This document shows, one piece after another, positions 6,162-12,824 of a DNA stretch of 13,440 bases. Positions within the stretch are counted from its first letter, which is position 1. The number at the start of each line of letters is the position of its first letter. Source of the stretch: Bacteroidota bacterium (lineage in GTDB: Bacteria > Bacteroidota > Bacteroidia > Flavobacteriales > Schleiferiaceae); assembly GCA_005786915.1 (NCBI GenBank), contig SYCM01000107.1, positions 1 through 13,440 on the forward strand, written 5' to 3'. Both the position numbers and the translations under genes were made by a program. The notes under the pieces were generated by a model, which saw only the letters and a program-made list of their open reading frames with translations, did not search any database and was not told the DNA's origin.

Positions 6162-7381
6162 GTACTAAGAAATTTTGGTGGATCGGTGGAGCCGTAGCCG
6201 TGCTCCTCGTCGTGGGTGTGGTCGGTAAAAAGCAAGGCTGGTGGGGTCAGGCATCGGACGAAATTGAGGTCGAGCTCGCCAAGGTCGAGCGCCGTAGCAT
6301 CGTAGAAACGGTCAGCGCGTCTGGACGCATTCAGCCGGCGGTTGAGGTGAAAATTTCGCCCGAGGTCAGCGGGGAAATCATCGAACTTCGGGTGGTTGAA
6401 GGCCAGTTTGTTCGTCGCGGAACCCTTCTGGCACGCATTAATCCAGACCTCTACCAATCTGCGGTTGGTCGAACCGAAGCCCTCGTCAACCAGTCCAAGT
6501 CGGGCCTTCTTCAGGCTCGCGCGCAATTTGTCGAGGTAAAGGCAGCGTTTGCACGCAGCAAGGGCTTGTTTGATCAAAACGTGCTTTCTAAAGCCGAGTG
6601 GGAGGCCGCCCAGCGCGCCTACGAAGTGGCCGAACTTGCCGTGAAGTCGGCTGAATTTCAGGTTAAGTCCGCCGAGAATTCGCTCAAAGAATCGCGCGAC
6701 AACCTGAAGCGCACGACCCTGTTTGCCCCCATGGACGGGACGGTTACTGGCCTTAACGTCGAGCTCGGCGAGCGCGTCGTGGGTACCGCCCAAATGGCCG
6801 GAACTGAGCTGATGCGCATTTCGGACTTGAGCCGAATGGAAGTCGTGGTCGACGTGAATGAAAACGACATCGTGCGCATTCACGTAGGCGATTCGGCCGA
6901 CGTCAAAGTCGATGCGTTTTTGGGCCACAGCTTCAAGGCGGTGGTGACGGAGGTCCGCAATGCGGCCAACGTGAATGCCGCTGCGGGCGTCAATCAGGTG
7001 ACGAACTTCAAGGTGACGCTGTCGGTAGTTCCCGAGAGTTATGCTACGCTCACGGCGGAATACGGCGCGCAGCCTCTCCGCAGCGGCATGACAGCGACCG
7101 TCGAAGTGCGCACCAAGCGTGCCGATCGCGCGCTGGCGGTTCCGGTCGAGGCGGTGGCCTTGCGCGGCGACAGCGCCAGCAGCGACCTCCGCGAGGTAGT
7201 GTTTGTCGTCAACGGAAGTAACGTGCGTCAGGTATCCGTCAAGACCGGCATCCAGGACGAGCAATTCATTCACGTCGTTTCGGGGCTCAAGGAGGGTGAG
7301 GAAATCGTCCGTGGCCCATTCGACGCGGTATCGCGCAGCCTCGAAGACGGCAAGGCCGTGACCCGCGCTAAGAATGAGTGA
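6158..7381 (+). CDS. MacA/HlyD-type periplasmic adaptor (membrane fusion) protein
   Basis: A 407-residue membrane fusion protein. An N-terminal membrane anchor (about 6-23) is followed by a split lipoyl-like domain: KISPEVSGEIIELRVVEGQF at 65-84 and FAPMDGTVTGLNVELGERV at 189-207. A helical hairpin (about 97-185) lies between the two halves. Then comes a beta-barrel (DLSRMEVVVDVNENDIVRI, GDSADVKVDAF) and a membrane-proximal domain ending near VSGLKEGEEIVRGP. This is closest to MacA-type adaptors that join ABC or RND pumps to TolC. The start overlaps the TolC stop by ATGA. The MacB-like pump that usually follows is not here; tsaB comes next, sharing one base. The pump must be encoded elsewhere, or this pair serves several pumps. 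Family call firm, pump type inferred. Confidence 0.93.
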   Translation: MSTKKFWWIGGAVAVLLVVGVVGKKQGWWGQASDEIEVELAKVERRSIVETVSASGRIQPAVEVKISPEVSGEIIELRVVEGQFVRRGTLLARINPDLYQSAVGRTEALVNQSKSGLLQARAQFVEVKAAFARSKGLFDQNVLSKAEWEAAQRAYEVAELAVKSAEFQVKSAENSLKESRDNLKRTTLFAPMDGTVTGLNVELGERVVGTAQMAGTELMRISDLSRMEVVVDVNENDIVRIHVGDSADVKVDAFLGHSFKAVVTEVRNAANVNAAAGVNQVTNFKVTLSVVPESYATLTAEYGAQPLRSGMTATVEVRTKRADRALAVPVEAVALRGDSASSDLREVVFVVNGSNVRQVSVKTGIQDEQFIHVVSGLKEGEEIVRGPFDAVSRSLEDGKAVTRAKNE

Positions 7382-8040
7382 TGCCCCGCATTCTGCTCCT
7401 TGAGACGTCGTCTCGCTGCTGCAGTGTGGCGCTGGCGTGCGGCGGAGAAGTGACCGTCGCTCGTTCGGTGGTCGATCCGCAAGGTTACCGGCACGCCGAA
7501 CTGCTGCACCCCATGATTTCGGACGTGCTGAAGGAGGGTGGAATCGCCGTGCGCGACCTCAATGTTCTGGGCGTGGCCCATGGCCCCGGTTCTTACACGG
7601 GTTTGCGCATTGGGTTGGCGGCGGCCAAAGGGCTTGCGTTGCCTTGGGCGTTGCCGTGCTACGGCGTGAGCTCTCTCGAACTGCTCGCCGAAGCCGTGCG
7701 CGAGGCCCATCCACAGTCTGATCTACCCATCTGGGCCGCCATGGACGCCCGTAGAATGGAGGTTTATGAAGCGTTCTTTAAGCCGGACCTCCTGCGGACG
7801 AGCGCAGACCAGCCCCGCATCGCCGAGGAAAACTGGGGACAGCGACCCCCCGCATTGGGAGCGGGCGACGGCGTCGATAAAGTGCGCTCCCTGTGGCCCG
7901 GCCTGGTAGACAGCGGCATTCGCTACGCCGAAGCGCGGCATGCGCTGGGGCCTGTACTGCGCCGTATGGCCGAAGCAGCCCCCGAGGACTTATCCACTTG
8001 GGAGCCCCGCTACCTCAAGGTATTCGGGCAAGTTCTTTAA
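7381..8040 (+). CDS. tsaB: tRNA threonylcarbamoyladenosine biosynthesis protein TsaB
   Basis: A 219-residue protein of the TsaB family. TsaB is the non-catalytic ASKHA-fold partner of TsaD needed for the t6A modification at position 37 of ANN-decoding tRNAs, in the cytoplasm. Seen are ILLLETSSRCCSVAL at the N-terminus, HAELLHP (38-44), the signature HGPGSYTGLRIGLAAAKGLA (67-86) and AMDARRMEVYEAFF (120-133). The length is at the short end of the family range. I chose the ATG at 7381, which shares a base with the adaptor stop (TGATG); a GTG one codon earlier is also possible. Its last 26 bases overlap the end of tag on the other strand, leaving no room for a terminator between them. TsaD, TsaC and TsaE are not in the window. 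Linkage to the efflux genes looks positional, not functional. Confidence 0.96.
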   Translation: MPRILLLETSSRCCSVALACGGEVTVARSVVDPQGYRHAELLHPMISDVLKEGGIAVRDLNVLGVAHGPGSYTGLRIGLAAAKGLALPWALPCYGVSSLELLAEAVREAHPQSDLPIWAAMDARRMEVYEAFFKPDLLRTSADQPRIAEENWGQRPPALGAGDGVDKVRSLWPGLVDSGIRYAEARHALGPVLRRMAEAAPEDLSTWEPRYLKVFGQVL

Positions 8041-8614
8041 CCGCTTTGTAACGCGGGCAGGTGATCCAGTGGTCGTTGATGAGGCCGGTTGCTTGCATGT
8101 GCGCGTAAAGGGTCGTGGAGCCGACAAACTTGAATCCAGCAGATTTGAGGCGGGCAGAGAGTTCGTCCGACTCGGGCGTAGTGGCCGGCCAGCTGTCCTG
8201 GCGCCTACCGTCGAGTGGGGTTCCGCCAACCCAGTCCCAGAGGTAGTCGGCGAAACCCTTGCCGTGGTGCTCCCGAAACTCGAGCAAGCAGCGCGCGTTG
8301 TGAAGCGCGGCGTCGTACTTCAGTCGGTTGCGAATCACGGCGGGATTCGCGAGAAAGGTTGCCCGATCCGAATCTGTAGACCGCATCAGGGCCTCAGCAT
8401 CAAATCCTTTAAGCTGCGCCCGCAAGGCTTCGCGCTTATACAGAACGGTTCGCCACGAGAGCCCGGCTTGAAACGTTTCGAGCACCAGGTGCTCAAACAT
8501 GGCGGCGTCGTCGTACACGGGGACGCCCCATTCTCCGTCGTGGTAGGCTTCCATCAGGGCGTCGCCTGCGCACCACGAACATTTTTGAATCTCAGCAGAA
8601 GGGGTTAGGTCCAC
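8015..8614 (-). CDS. tag: DNA-3-methyladenine glycosylase I
   Basis: A 199-residue protein of the Tag family, which excises 3-methyladenine from alkylated DNA in base-excision repair. The zinc site is complete: Cys12, His25, His182 and Cys186, with the same spacing as E. coli Cys4/His17/His175/Cys179. Base-binding residues are kept as Tyr24, Glu46 and Trp54 in the blocks AYHDGEWGVPVYDD and ETFQAGLSWRTVLYKREA. The start is a GTG at 8614, which lies 22 bases inside the end of the upstream DUF255 gene. No ATG occurs before residue 21, so the GTG is the best choice even though it gives an N-terminus about 8 residues longer than E. coli. It is probably co-transcribed with the DUF255 gene. At its end it overlaps tsaB tail to tail by 26 bases. 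Confidence 0.96.
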   Translation of the reverse strand: MDLTPSAEIQKCSWCAGDALMEAYHDGEWGVPVYDDAAMFEHLVLETFQAGLSWRTVLYKREALRAQLKGFDAEALMRSTDSDRATFLANPAVIRNRLKYDAALHNARCLLEFREHHGKGFADYLWDWVGGTPLDGRRQDSWPATTPESDELSARLKSAGFKFVGSTTLYAHMQATGLINDHWITCPRYKAVKELARIP

Positions 8615-10469
8615 GGTTGAACTCGGTTTCGGTTAATGCAACAAACCTACATGCGTCCTGCGTGCAGAGCTGGGCATAAACGTTTGTTTCGTGCTCCATG
8701 GGCCCCCAAAACGGGGAGGAGGGAAGGGATCGCGCCCCCAGCACCAGCCGGGGCCGAAGGAGCCAGCACTCGGCCTCCTCCTGCGCGAGGCGATCCAGGG
8801 CAATCCACGAAACGTGCCGGGCGGGATCGGCTGCGGCACGGTCCAAGCCCGATTGAATCAGCTTTTTGGACCATTCAACCCAATGGGGCGAGGACCGAAG
8901 TTGCCCGAGTATAAGGGCTGATTCGGCCAGACTCCGCAGCGCATTGGGCAGGACGTCGTCGTCCCAGGTGAGGGTGTCGGTAAACGCACCGTCGCGCAGG
9001 CCTTGGGGCGCAAAGTGGAGTTGGTCCCCCCGTTCAAAACGGCTGCGAACGGCTTCAAGCCATACGATAGCCTGATCTAACCAGTCAGGGTCCAGCAGCA
9101 CTTGGCCGCAGCGCAGGGCCATATGGATGCTGTATGCCATGCCGTCGAGAAAGGCGGGGCCTCGAGTGCGCCCGTCGGGGTAATGCACTTGGACCTGACC
9201 GTCGGCAAAGGCACGCCGATGGGCCTCGGCGAGTTCGCGGAGCAGGCTTCGCCGCCTCGTAGATCCGGTGCGCAGGACCGCGTCGGCAAAGGCAGAGACC
9301 GCCAGGGCGTTCCAGGAAAGGACGCACTTCGGGTCGCGAACGGGCAGCGGGCGGGCGAGGGCTGCGGTCCGGAGCGAAGAAAACCGCGCGAGTTCCCGGG
9401 GATTGGGGTTGCCTGCAGGCCCGGCGGCGAGCACCCAGGCCCCCTCGTGCTGGCGGCTTTCCCGCTCCAGCAGGGCCAGCCACGGCGGGGCGTCGGGACC
9501 AAGTACATCGCGAAGCTCCGGCTCGGTCCAGGTGTAGGAGCGGCCTTCGCCTTCGGGGTGGTCCGCGTCCAGTCCAGCTGCAAACAATCGGTCGCTGCGG
9601 AGCAGGTCCCTCTCCAGGAACGTGAGCGTTTCTTCAAGGGCGACTAGGGACTCTGCGCTTCCAACTTCCGCGCAAAGGCTGGCGAATTGCGCGCTGTCGT
9701 ACAGCATTTTTTCAAAGTGTGGAACCACCCAAGCCCCGTCGGTACTGTAGCGAAAGAGCCCGCCCCGCCCAAGGTCGTAGGTGCCCGAGCGAATTAGGGT
9801 TTCCAGCGTGCGTTCCACCTGGGCCAGTGCTTCAGGCCATGTGGTGCGCAGTCCGAGCAGGCGCAGGGACGACCACGTGCTCGGGAGGGGAAATTTGGGA
9901 GCGCCGCGAAACCCGCCCCAATGGATGTCCCAGCTTTGGCGCAGGGCCGGTTGGAGCTCGCTTCCGTCCCAACTTGGGACCGGCGGTACCGGAGCATTGA
10001 GGGCTTCAGCTACCTGTTCGGCGTAGTCGAGGGCCTGCAGGCCGTGGGTGCGGCGCACCCGGTCCAGTTCCTCAAGGGCCCCGAGAAATCGGTCTTTGGG
10101 AAGGTAGGTGGCGATCCAAACGGGACGCCCGTCCGGGAGGCATATGGCGTTGAGGGGCCATCCGCCCTGACCGGTCATGGCCAACGAGGCCGCCATATAG
10201 GAGTGATCGAGGTCTGGACGCTCCTCGCGGTCCACTTTGATGCTGACCCAGCGCTCGTTCAGGCGGTCGGCCACTTCGGGGTCGTCAAAAACTTCGTGCG
10301 CCATCACGTGGCACCAATGGCAAGTGGAGTAGCCGATCGAGACCAGCAGCCACTTTCCTTCTGCAGCGGCGCGTTCGAGCACCTCGGCGTTCCACTCCTG
10401 CCAGTGCACGGGTTGGTCGGCGTGCTGCTGCAGGTATAAACTCGATGCGGACTGTAATTGATTCACCAC
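8592..10469 (-). CDS. DUF255 thioredoxin-domain protein (YyaL/SSP411 family)
   Basis: A 625-residue cytoplasmic-type protein without signal peptide. The N-terminal thioredoxin-like DUF255 domain (about 1-160) has the family hallmarks NQLQSASSLYLQQHA, SIGYSTCHWCHVM with Cys50 and Cys53, VDREERPDLDHSYM and MTGQGGWPLNAICLPDG. The rest (about 170-610) is the alpha/alpha-barrel, six-hairpin glycosidase-like part with GGLFRYSTDGAWVVPHFEKMLYD and SWNALAVSAFADAV. The family occurs from bacteria to mammals (SPATA20/SSP411), and its reaction is not settled, so no activity is assigned. It is somewhat shorter than the usual 670-700 residues. The start must be GTG at 10469 or 10466: an in-frame TAG lies at 10475-10473 and the first ATG codes residue 56. 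Its end overlaps the start of tag by 23 bases. Confidence 0.93.
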   Translation of the reverse strand: MVNQLQSASSLYLQQHADQPVHWQEWNAEVLERAAAEGKWLLVSIGYSTCHWCHVMAHEVFDDPEVADRLNERWVSIKVDREERPDLDHSYMAASLAMTGQGGWPLNAICLPDGRPVWIATYLPKDRFLGALEELDRVRRTHGLQALDYAEQVAEALNAPVPPVPSWDGSELQPALRQSWDIHWGGFRGAPKFPLPSTWSSLRLLGLRTTWPEALAQVERTLETLIRSGTYDLGRGGLFRYSTDGAWVVPHFEKMLYDSAQFASLCAEVGSAESLVALEETLTFLERDLLRSDRLFAAGLDADHPEGEGRSYTWTEPELRDVLGPDAPPWLALLERESRQHEGAWVLAAGPAGNPNPRELARFSSLRTAALARPLPVRDPKCVLSWNALAVSAFADAVLRTGSTRRRSLLRELAEAHRRAFADGQVQVHYPDGRTRGPAFLDGMAYSIHMALRCGQVLLDPDWLDQAIVWLEAVRSRFERGDQLHFAPQGLRDGAFTDTLTWDDDVLPNALRSLAESALILGQLRSSPHWVEWSKKLIQSGLDRAAADPARHVSWIALDRLAQEEAECWLLRPRLVLGARSLPSSPFWGPMEHETNVYAQLCTQDACRFVALTETEFNRGPNPFC

Positions 10470-10472
10470 CCG

Positions 10473-10480
10473 CTAAGGTA
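10473..10480 (-). promoter_or_regulatory. Candidate -7 promoter element of the DUF255-tag unit, possibly leaderless
   Basis: On the minus strand TACCTTAG differs from the Bacteroidota TAnnTTTG element by one base. Its last base is only 3 bases before the GTG start at 10469, so initiation at the usual distance would fall on or next to the start codon. No -33 TTG is seen at normal spacing. The element also supplies the in-frame TAG that rules out a longer protein. Confidence 0.35.
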
Positions 10481-10512
10481 GACGTTCGCGGCAAGGGTCA
10501 TCTTAACTTCTC

Positions 10513-10544
10513 GGTAACATAGGCGGCCGAAGCGCAAGGTTACC
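10513..10544. repeat. Six-base inverted repeat GGTAAC...GTTACC in the divergent promoter region
   Basis: GGTAAC at 10513-10518 is matched by its reverse complement GTTACC at 10539-10544, with 20 bases between the arms. The right arm overlaps the first bases of the candidate -7 element of the PiT gene. The arms are about two helical turns apart centre to centre (26 bases). It could be an operator for a dimeric regulator, but six-base arms can occur by chance. Confidence 0.3.
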
Positions 10545-10550
10545 TTTGCG
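10533..10550. promoter_or_regulatory. Imperfect palindrome over the PiT promoter, candidate operator
   Basis: CGCAAGGTTACCTTTGCG has outer arms CGCAA/TTGCG and an inner AAGGT-T-ACCTT palindrome offset by one base. It covers the whole candidate -7 element and stops 3 bases before the PiT ATG. A protein bound here would block initiation. The regulator is unknown, and no Pho-type direct repeats were seen. Confidence 0.3.
10541..10548 (+). promoter_or_regulatory. Candidate -7 promoter element of the PiT gene, possibly leaderless
   Basis: TACCTTTG matches TAnnTTTG exactly and ends 5 bases before the ATG at 10554. Transcription starting at the normal distance after this element would begin at or within a couple of bases of the ATG, giving a leaderless mRNA. 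No ribosome binding site fits in the space. No -33 TTG is present at about 19-21 bases upstream. Confidence 0.45.
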
Positions 10551-10553
10551 ACC

Positions 10554-12764
10554 ATGGATCCGTACTTTCTGCTCGTCATTCTGCTCATGTCGTTGGCCAC
10601 CTTGGACCTTATTGTGGGTGTGGCAAACGACGCCATCAACTTTTTGAATTCGGCCTTAGGTACCCGTGCGGGAAGCATGCGCGTGATCTTGGCTGTCGCC
10701 AGCTTTGGGGTGGTGCTGGGCACCTTGTTTTCCAGCGGAATGATGGAAGTTGCCCGCAACGGTGTTTTTGACCCGTCCTATTTTTCCTTTCACAGCCTCC
10801 TTTTCATTTTTGTGGCAGTTATGCTCACCGACGTCATTCTATTGGACGTCTACAACTCCTTTGGCATTCCGACCTCGACGACCGTTTCGCTCGTCTTTGA
10901 ACTGTTTGGCGCGGGCACGGCGATTGGCTTTCTCACCGCCTTGGATCGGGGCATGAATCCGTTTCAGTTTTCGGAGTACCTCAACCTCGACAGTACGGTC
11001 CGCATCATCAACGGCATCTTCTCGTCGGTGGGAATCGCGTTCGTCACGGGGCTTGTGGTGCAGTGGCTGGCGCGCTTGGTCTTTACCTACCGCCTCGAGA
11101 AGACCCTCAAGTACTTCGGGGGCGTGTTCAGCGGACTCTCGGCAACGTTTATTCTTAATTACCTGATATTTAAGGGTCTAAAAGGCAGCGTGCTCGTGAA
11201 TGCCGGGTTAGGTATTTGGCTTGAGGGCCACCAAAACCTACTTCTGGGGGTATTTTTTATCGGGTTTTCGCTGCTAGCTCAAATTGCGGTGTATCGCGGA
11301 TTGAATCCGTTGAGGTACGTGGTGCTCTTCGGCACGTTTTCGCTGGCCATGGCCTTTGCCGGCAACGATTTGGTCAACTTTATTGGTCCGGCCTTGGCCG
11401 CCTTCCAGGCCTACCAAGTCTACGCGACGAGCGGAATGGATCCGCACCTCCTGATGATGGATTCAATGGACGAAGAGGTCACCACGCCCTTCAGTATTTT
11501 GTTGGCTGCAGGAGCGGTCATGATTGTGACGCTGTGGACTAACGCCAAAGCGCGAAAGGTGAGCGAAACCGAAATCAACCTGGCACGTCAGGGCGAAGGA
11601 ACCGAGAAATTCAAGCCCAATGCGGTCAGCCGCGGCATCACTTCGTCGACTTTGGCCATTTCTCGGGTGTTCGCGCGCTTTACGGGCTCGGGCGTCCGTT
11701 CTTGGACCGACGCGCGCTTCACCCAGCCCGAGGACGCGAGCGATCCGCGCACCCAACCCGCCTTCGACTACGTGCGGGGCAGCGTCAACCTCCTGCTGGC
11801 GTCGACCTTGATTGCCTACGCCACGAGCCTGGGGCTTCCGTTGAGCACCACGTTTGTGGTGTTTATGGTGGGTATGGGTACTTCACTTGCCGACCGGGCC
11901 TGGGGCCAAGAATCCGCCGTCTACCGAGTGGCCGGCGTCGTCAACGTCATCGGAAGTTGGCTGCTCACCGCGGTCATTGCCTTCACCGCCTCGGCGCTTT
12001 TTGCCGCGTTTTTGTTCTACGGCGAGTTCATTGCTGCGCTGATTTTGACCGTATTCGCCCTCGGACTCATTGTGCGGAGCCACATGGGCTTTGCCGACCA
12101 AATGAAGGCCGAGAACCTCGTAGAAGACGTGATTGAAAAGCTGGCCAATGCTGAAGAACCGATGAGCAGCAGCCGCGTGCTGATGGGTTCGGACCTCGAC
12201 CGCACCGCCCACATCGTCATCATGTCGGCGGAGGCCCTCGCGAACAACCAAAAGCGCACTACCCGACGCCTGCTCAAGGAAGTGGAGCTGCTGAACAAGC
12301 GCCACGAGAAGCTCGAATTGCGAATGATCCGCATTATTCGCGAGTTTAAAGGCGACAAGTCGGATTCGTTTCGGGCGCACTTGCTGGCCTTTGACTACGT
12401 CTGCGACATGACCGAGAGCGCACGCGCCATGGTCGAAGCTGAACACAACTACCTCGCCAATTTGCACGCGCGGCCGCACGGGGCCTTTTTGCTGGCCTAC
12501 GCCGAGGTCATCGCCTTGTTCACCGCGTACTCGGGGCGCATCGTTCGGGCCCTCGAAACGGGCACGAGCGAGTCCAACAGCGACCTGTTGGCTGCCAAGC
12601 GCCGCATTGTCACCGACATTCAGCGCATTCTGGACCGCGAACTTCGAAGCTACCGCAACGGCGAGATTTCGACCCGACAGTCGCACCTGCAAACCAAGCT
12701 GCTGATGGAGCTTCGCGACATTAGCGCATTGATGCACCGAGTGCACCAGCTGTACGTCGCCTAA
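10554..12764 (+). CDS. pit: PiT-family inorganic phosphate transporter with fused PhoU-like cytoplasmic domain
   Basis: A 736-residue inner-membrane transporter of the PiT (PHO4) family, which imports metal-phosphate or phosphate with H+ or Na+. The two inverted halves each show the family signature: GVANDAINF at residues 22-30 and AGNDLVNFIGPA at 269-280. The matching STT loops are PTSTTVSL (107-114) and PLSTTFVV (429-436). Roughly a dozen hydrophobic segments end near residue 507. A polar loop (about 331-400) separates the halves of the membrane part. From about 513 to 736 the chain is soluble and helical, resembling a PhoU-type domain, a fusion common in Bacteroidota PiT proteins. The start at 10554 fits because the family sequence begins at once. 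It is monocistronic: divergent from the DUF255 gene and followed by a strong terminator. Phosphate-dependent control is likely, but no known Pho box was recognised. Confidence 0.95.
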   Translation: MDPYFLLVILLMSLATLDLIVGVANDAINFLNSALGTRAGSMRVILAVASFGVVLGTLFSSGMMEVARNGVFDPSYFSFHSLLFIFVAVMLTDVILLDVYNSFGIPTSTTVSLVFELFGAGTAIGFLTALDRGMNPFQFSEYLNLDSTVRIINGIFSSVGIAFVTGLVVQWLARLVFTYRLEKTLKYFGGVFSGLSATFILNYLIFKGLKGSVLVNAGLGIWLEGHQNLLLGVFFIGFSLLAQIAVYRGLNPLRYVVLFGTFSLAMAFAGNDLVNFIGPALAAFQAYQVYATSGMDPHLLMMDSMDEEVTTPFSILLAAGAVMIVTLWTNAKARKVSETEINLARQGEGTEKFKPNAVSRGITSSTLAISRVFARFTGSGVRSWTDARFTQPEDASDPRTQPAFDYVRGSVNLLLASTLIAYATSLGLPLSTTFVVFMVGMGTSLADRAWGQESAVYRVAGVVNVIGSWLLTAVIAFTASALFAAFLFYGEFIAALILTVFALGLIVRSHMGFADQMKAENLVEDVIEKLANAEEPMSSSRVLMGSDLDRTAHIVIMSAEALANNQKRTTRRLLKEVELLNKRHEKLELRMIRIIREFKGDKSDSFRAHLLAFDYVCDMTESARAMVEAEHNYLANLHARPHGAFLLAYAEVIALFTAYSGRIVRALETGTSESNSDLLAAKRRIVTDIQRILDRELRSYRNGEISTRQSHLQTKLLMELRDISALMHRVHQLYVA

Positions 12765-12777
12765 CTAGTGCCCAATG

Positions 12778-12805
12778 AAAAAAGGCGCCCTCGGGCGCCT
12801 TTTTT
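12778..12805. terminator. Bidirectional intrinsic terminator between PiT and the dipeptidase gene
   Basis: A GGCGCC arm (12784-12789) pairs with GGCGCC (12794-12799) around a CTCG loop. The arms are flanked by six A on the left (12778-12783) and seven T on the right (12800-12806). The A and T tracts extend the stem and give a T-run on either strand. It therefore suits both the PiT transcript on the plus strand and the convergent dipeptidase transcript ending at 12825 on the minus strand. The 60-base intergenic region holds nothing else. Confidence 0.92.
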
Positions 12806-12824
12806 TACAGGTCGTCGCACCGGA

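Noticed and set aside
6134..7273. 379-codon open frame on the minus strand opposite the adaptor gene
   Set aside because: The plus strand here encodes a clear MacA/HlyD protein with all domains. The minus frame gives no recognisable domains and is a shadow favoured by GC-rich codon use.
7940..8608. 222-codon plus-strand frame opposite tag
   Set aside because: The minus strand carries Tag with its full zinc site and base-binding residues, so the plus frame is a shadow.
9077..9647. Several overlapping open frames of 90-190 codons on both strands inside the DUF255 gene
   Set aside because: They lie within a continuous, well-conserved DUF255 frame. Their Arg/Pro/Ala/Gly-rich translations are typical of out-of-frame reading in high-GC DNA.
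11883..12746. 287-codon open frame on the minus strand opposite the end of the PiT gene
   Set aside because: It is antisense to the conserved second PiT half and the PhoU-like tail. The translation is low-complexity, with no promoter or family signature.
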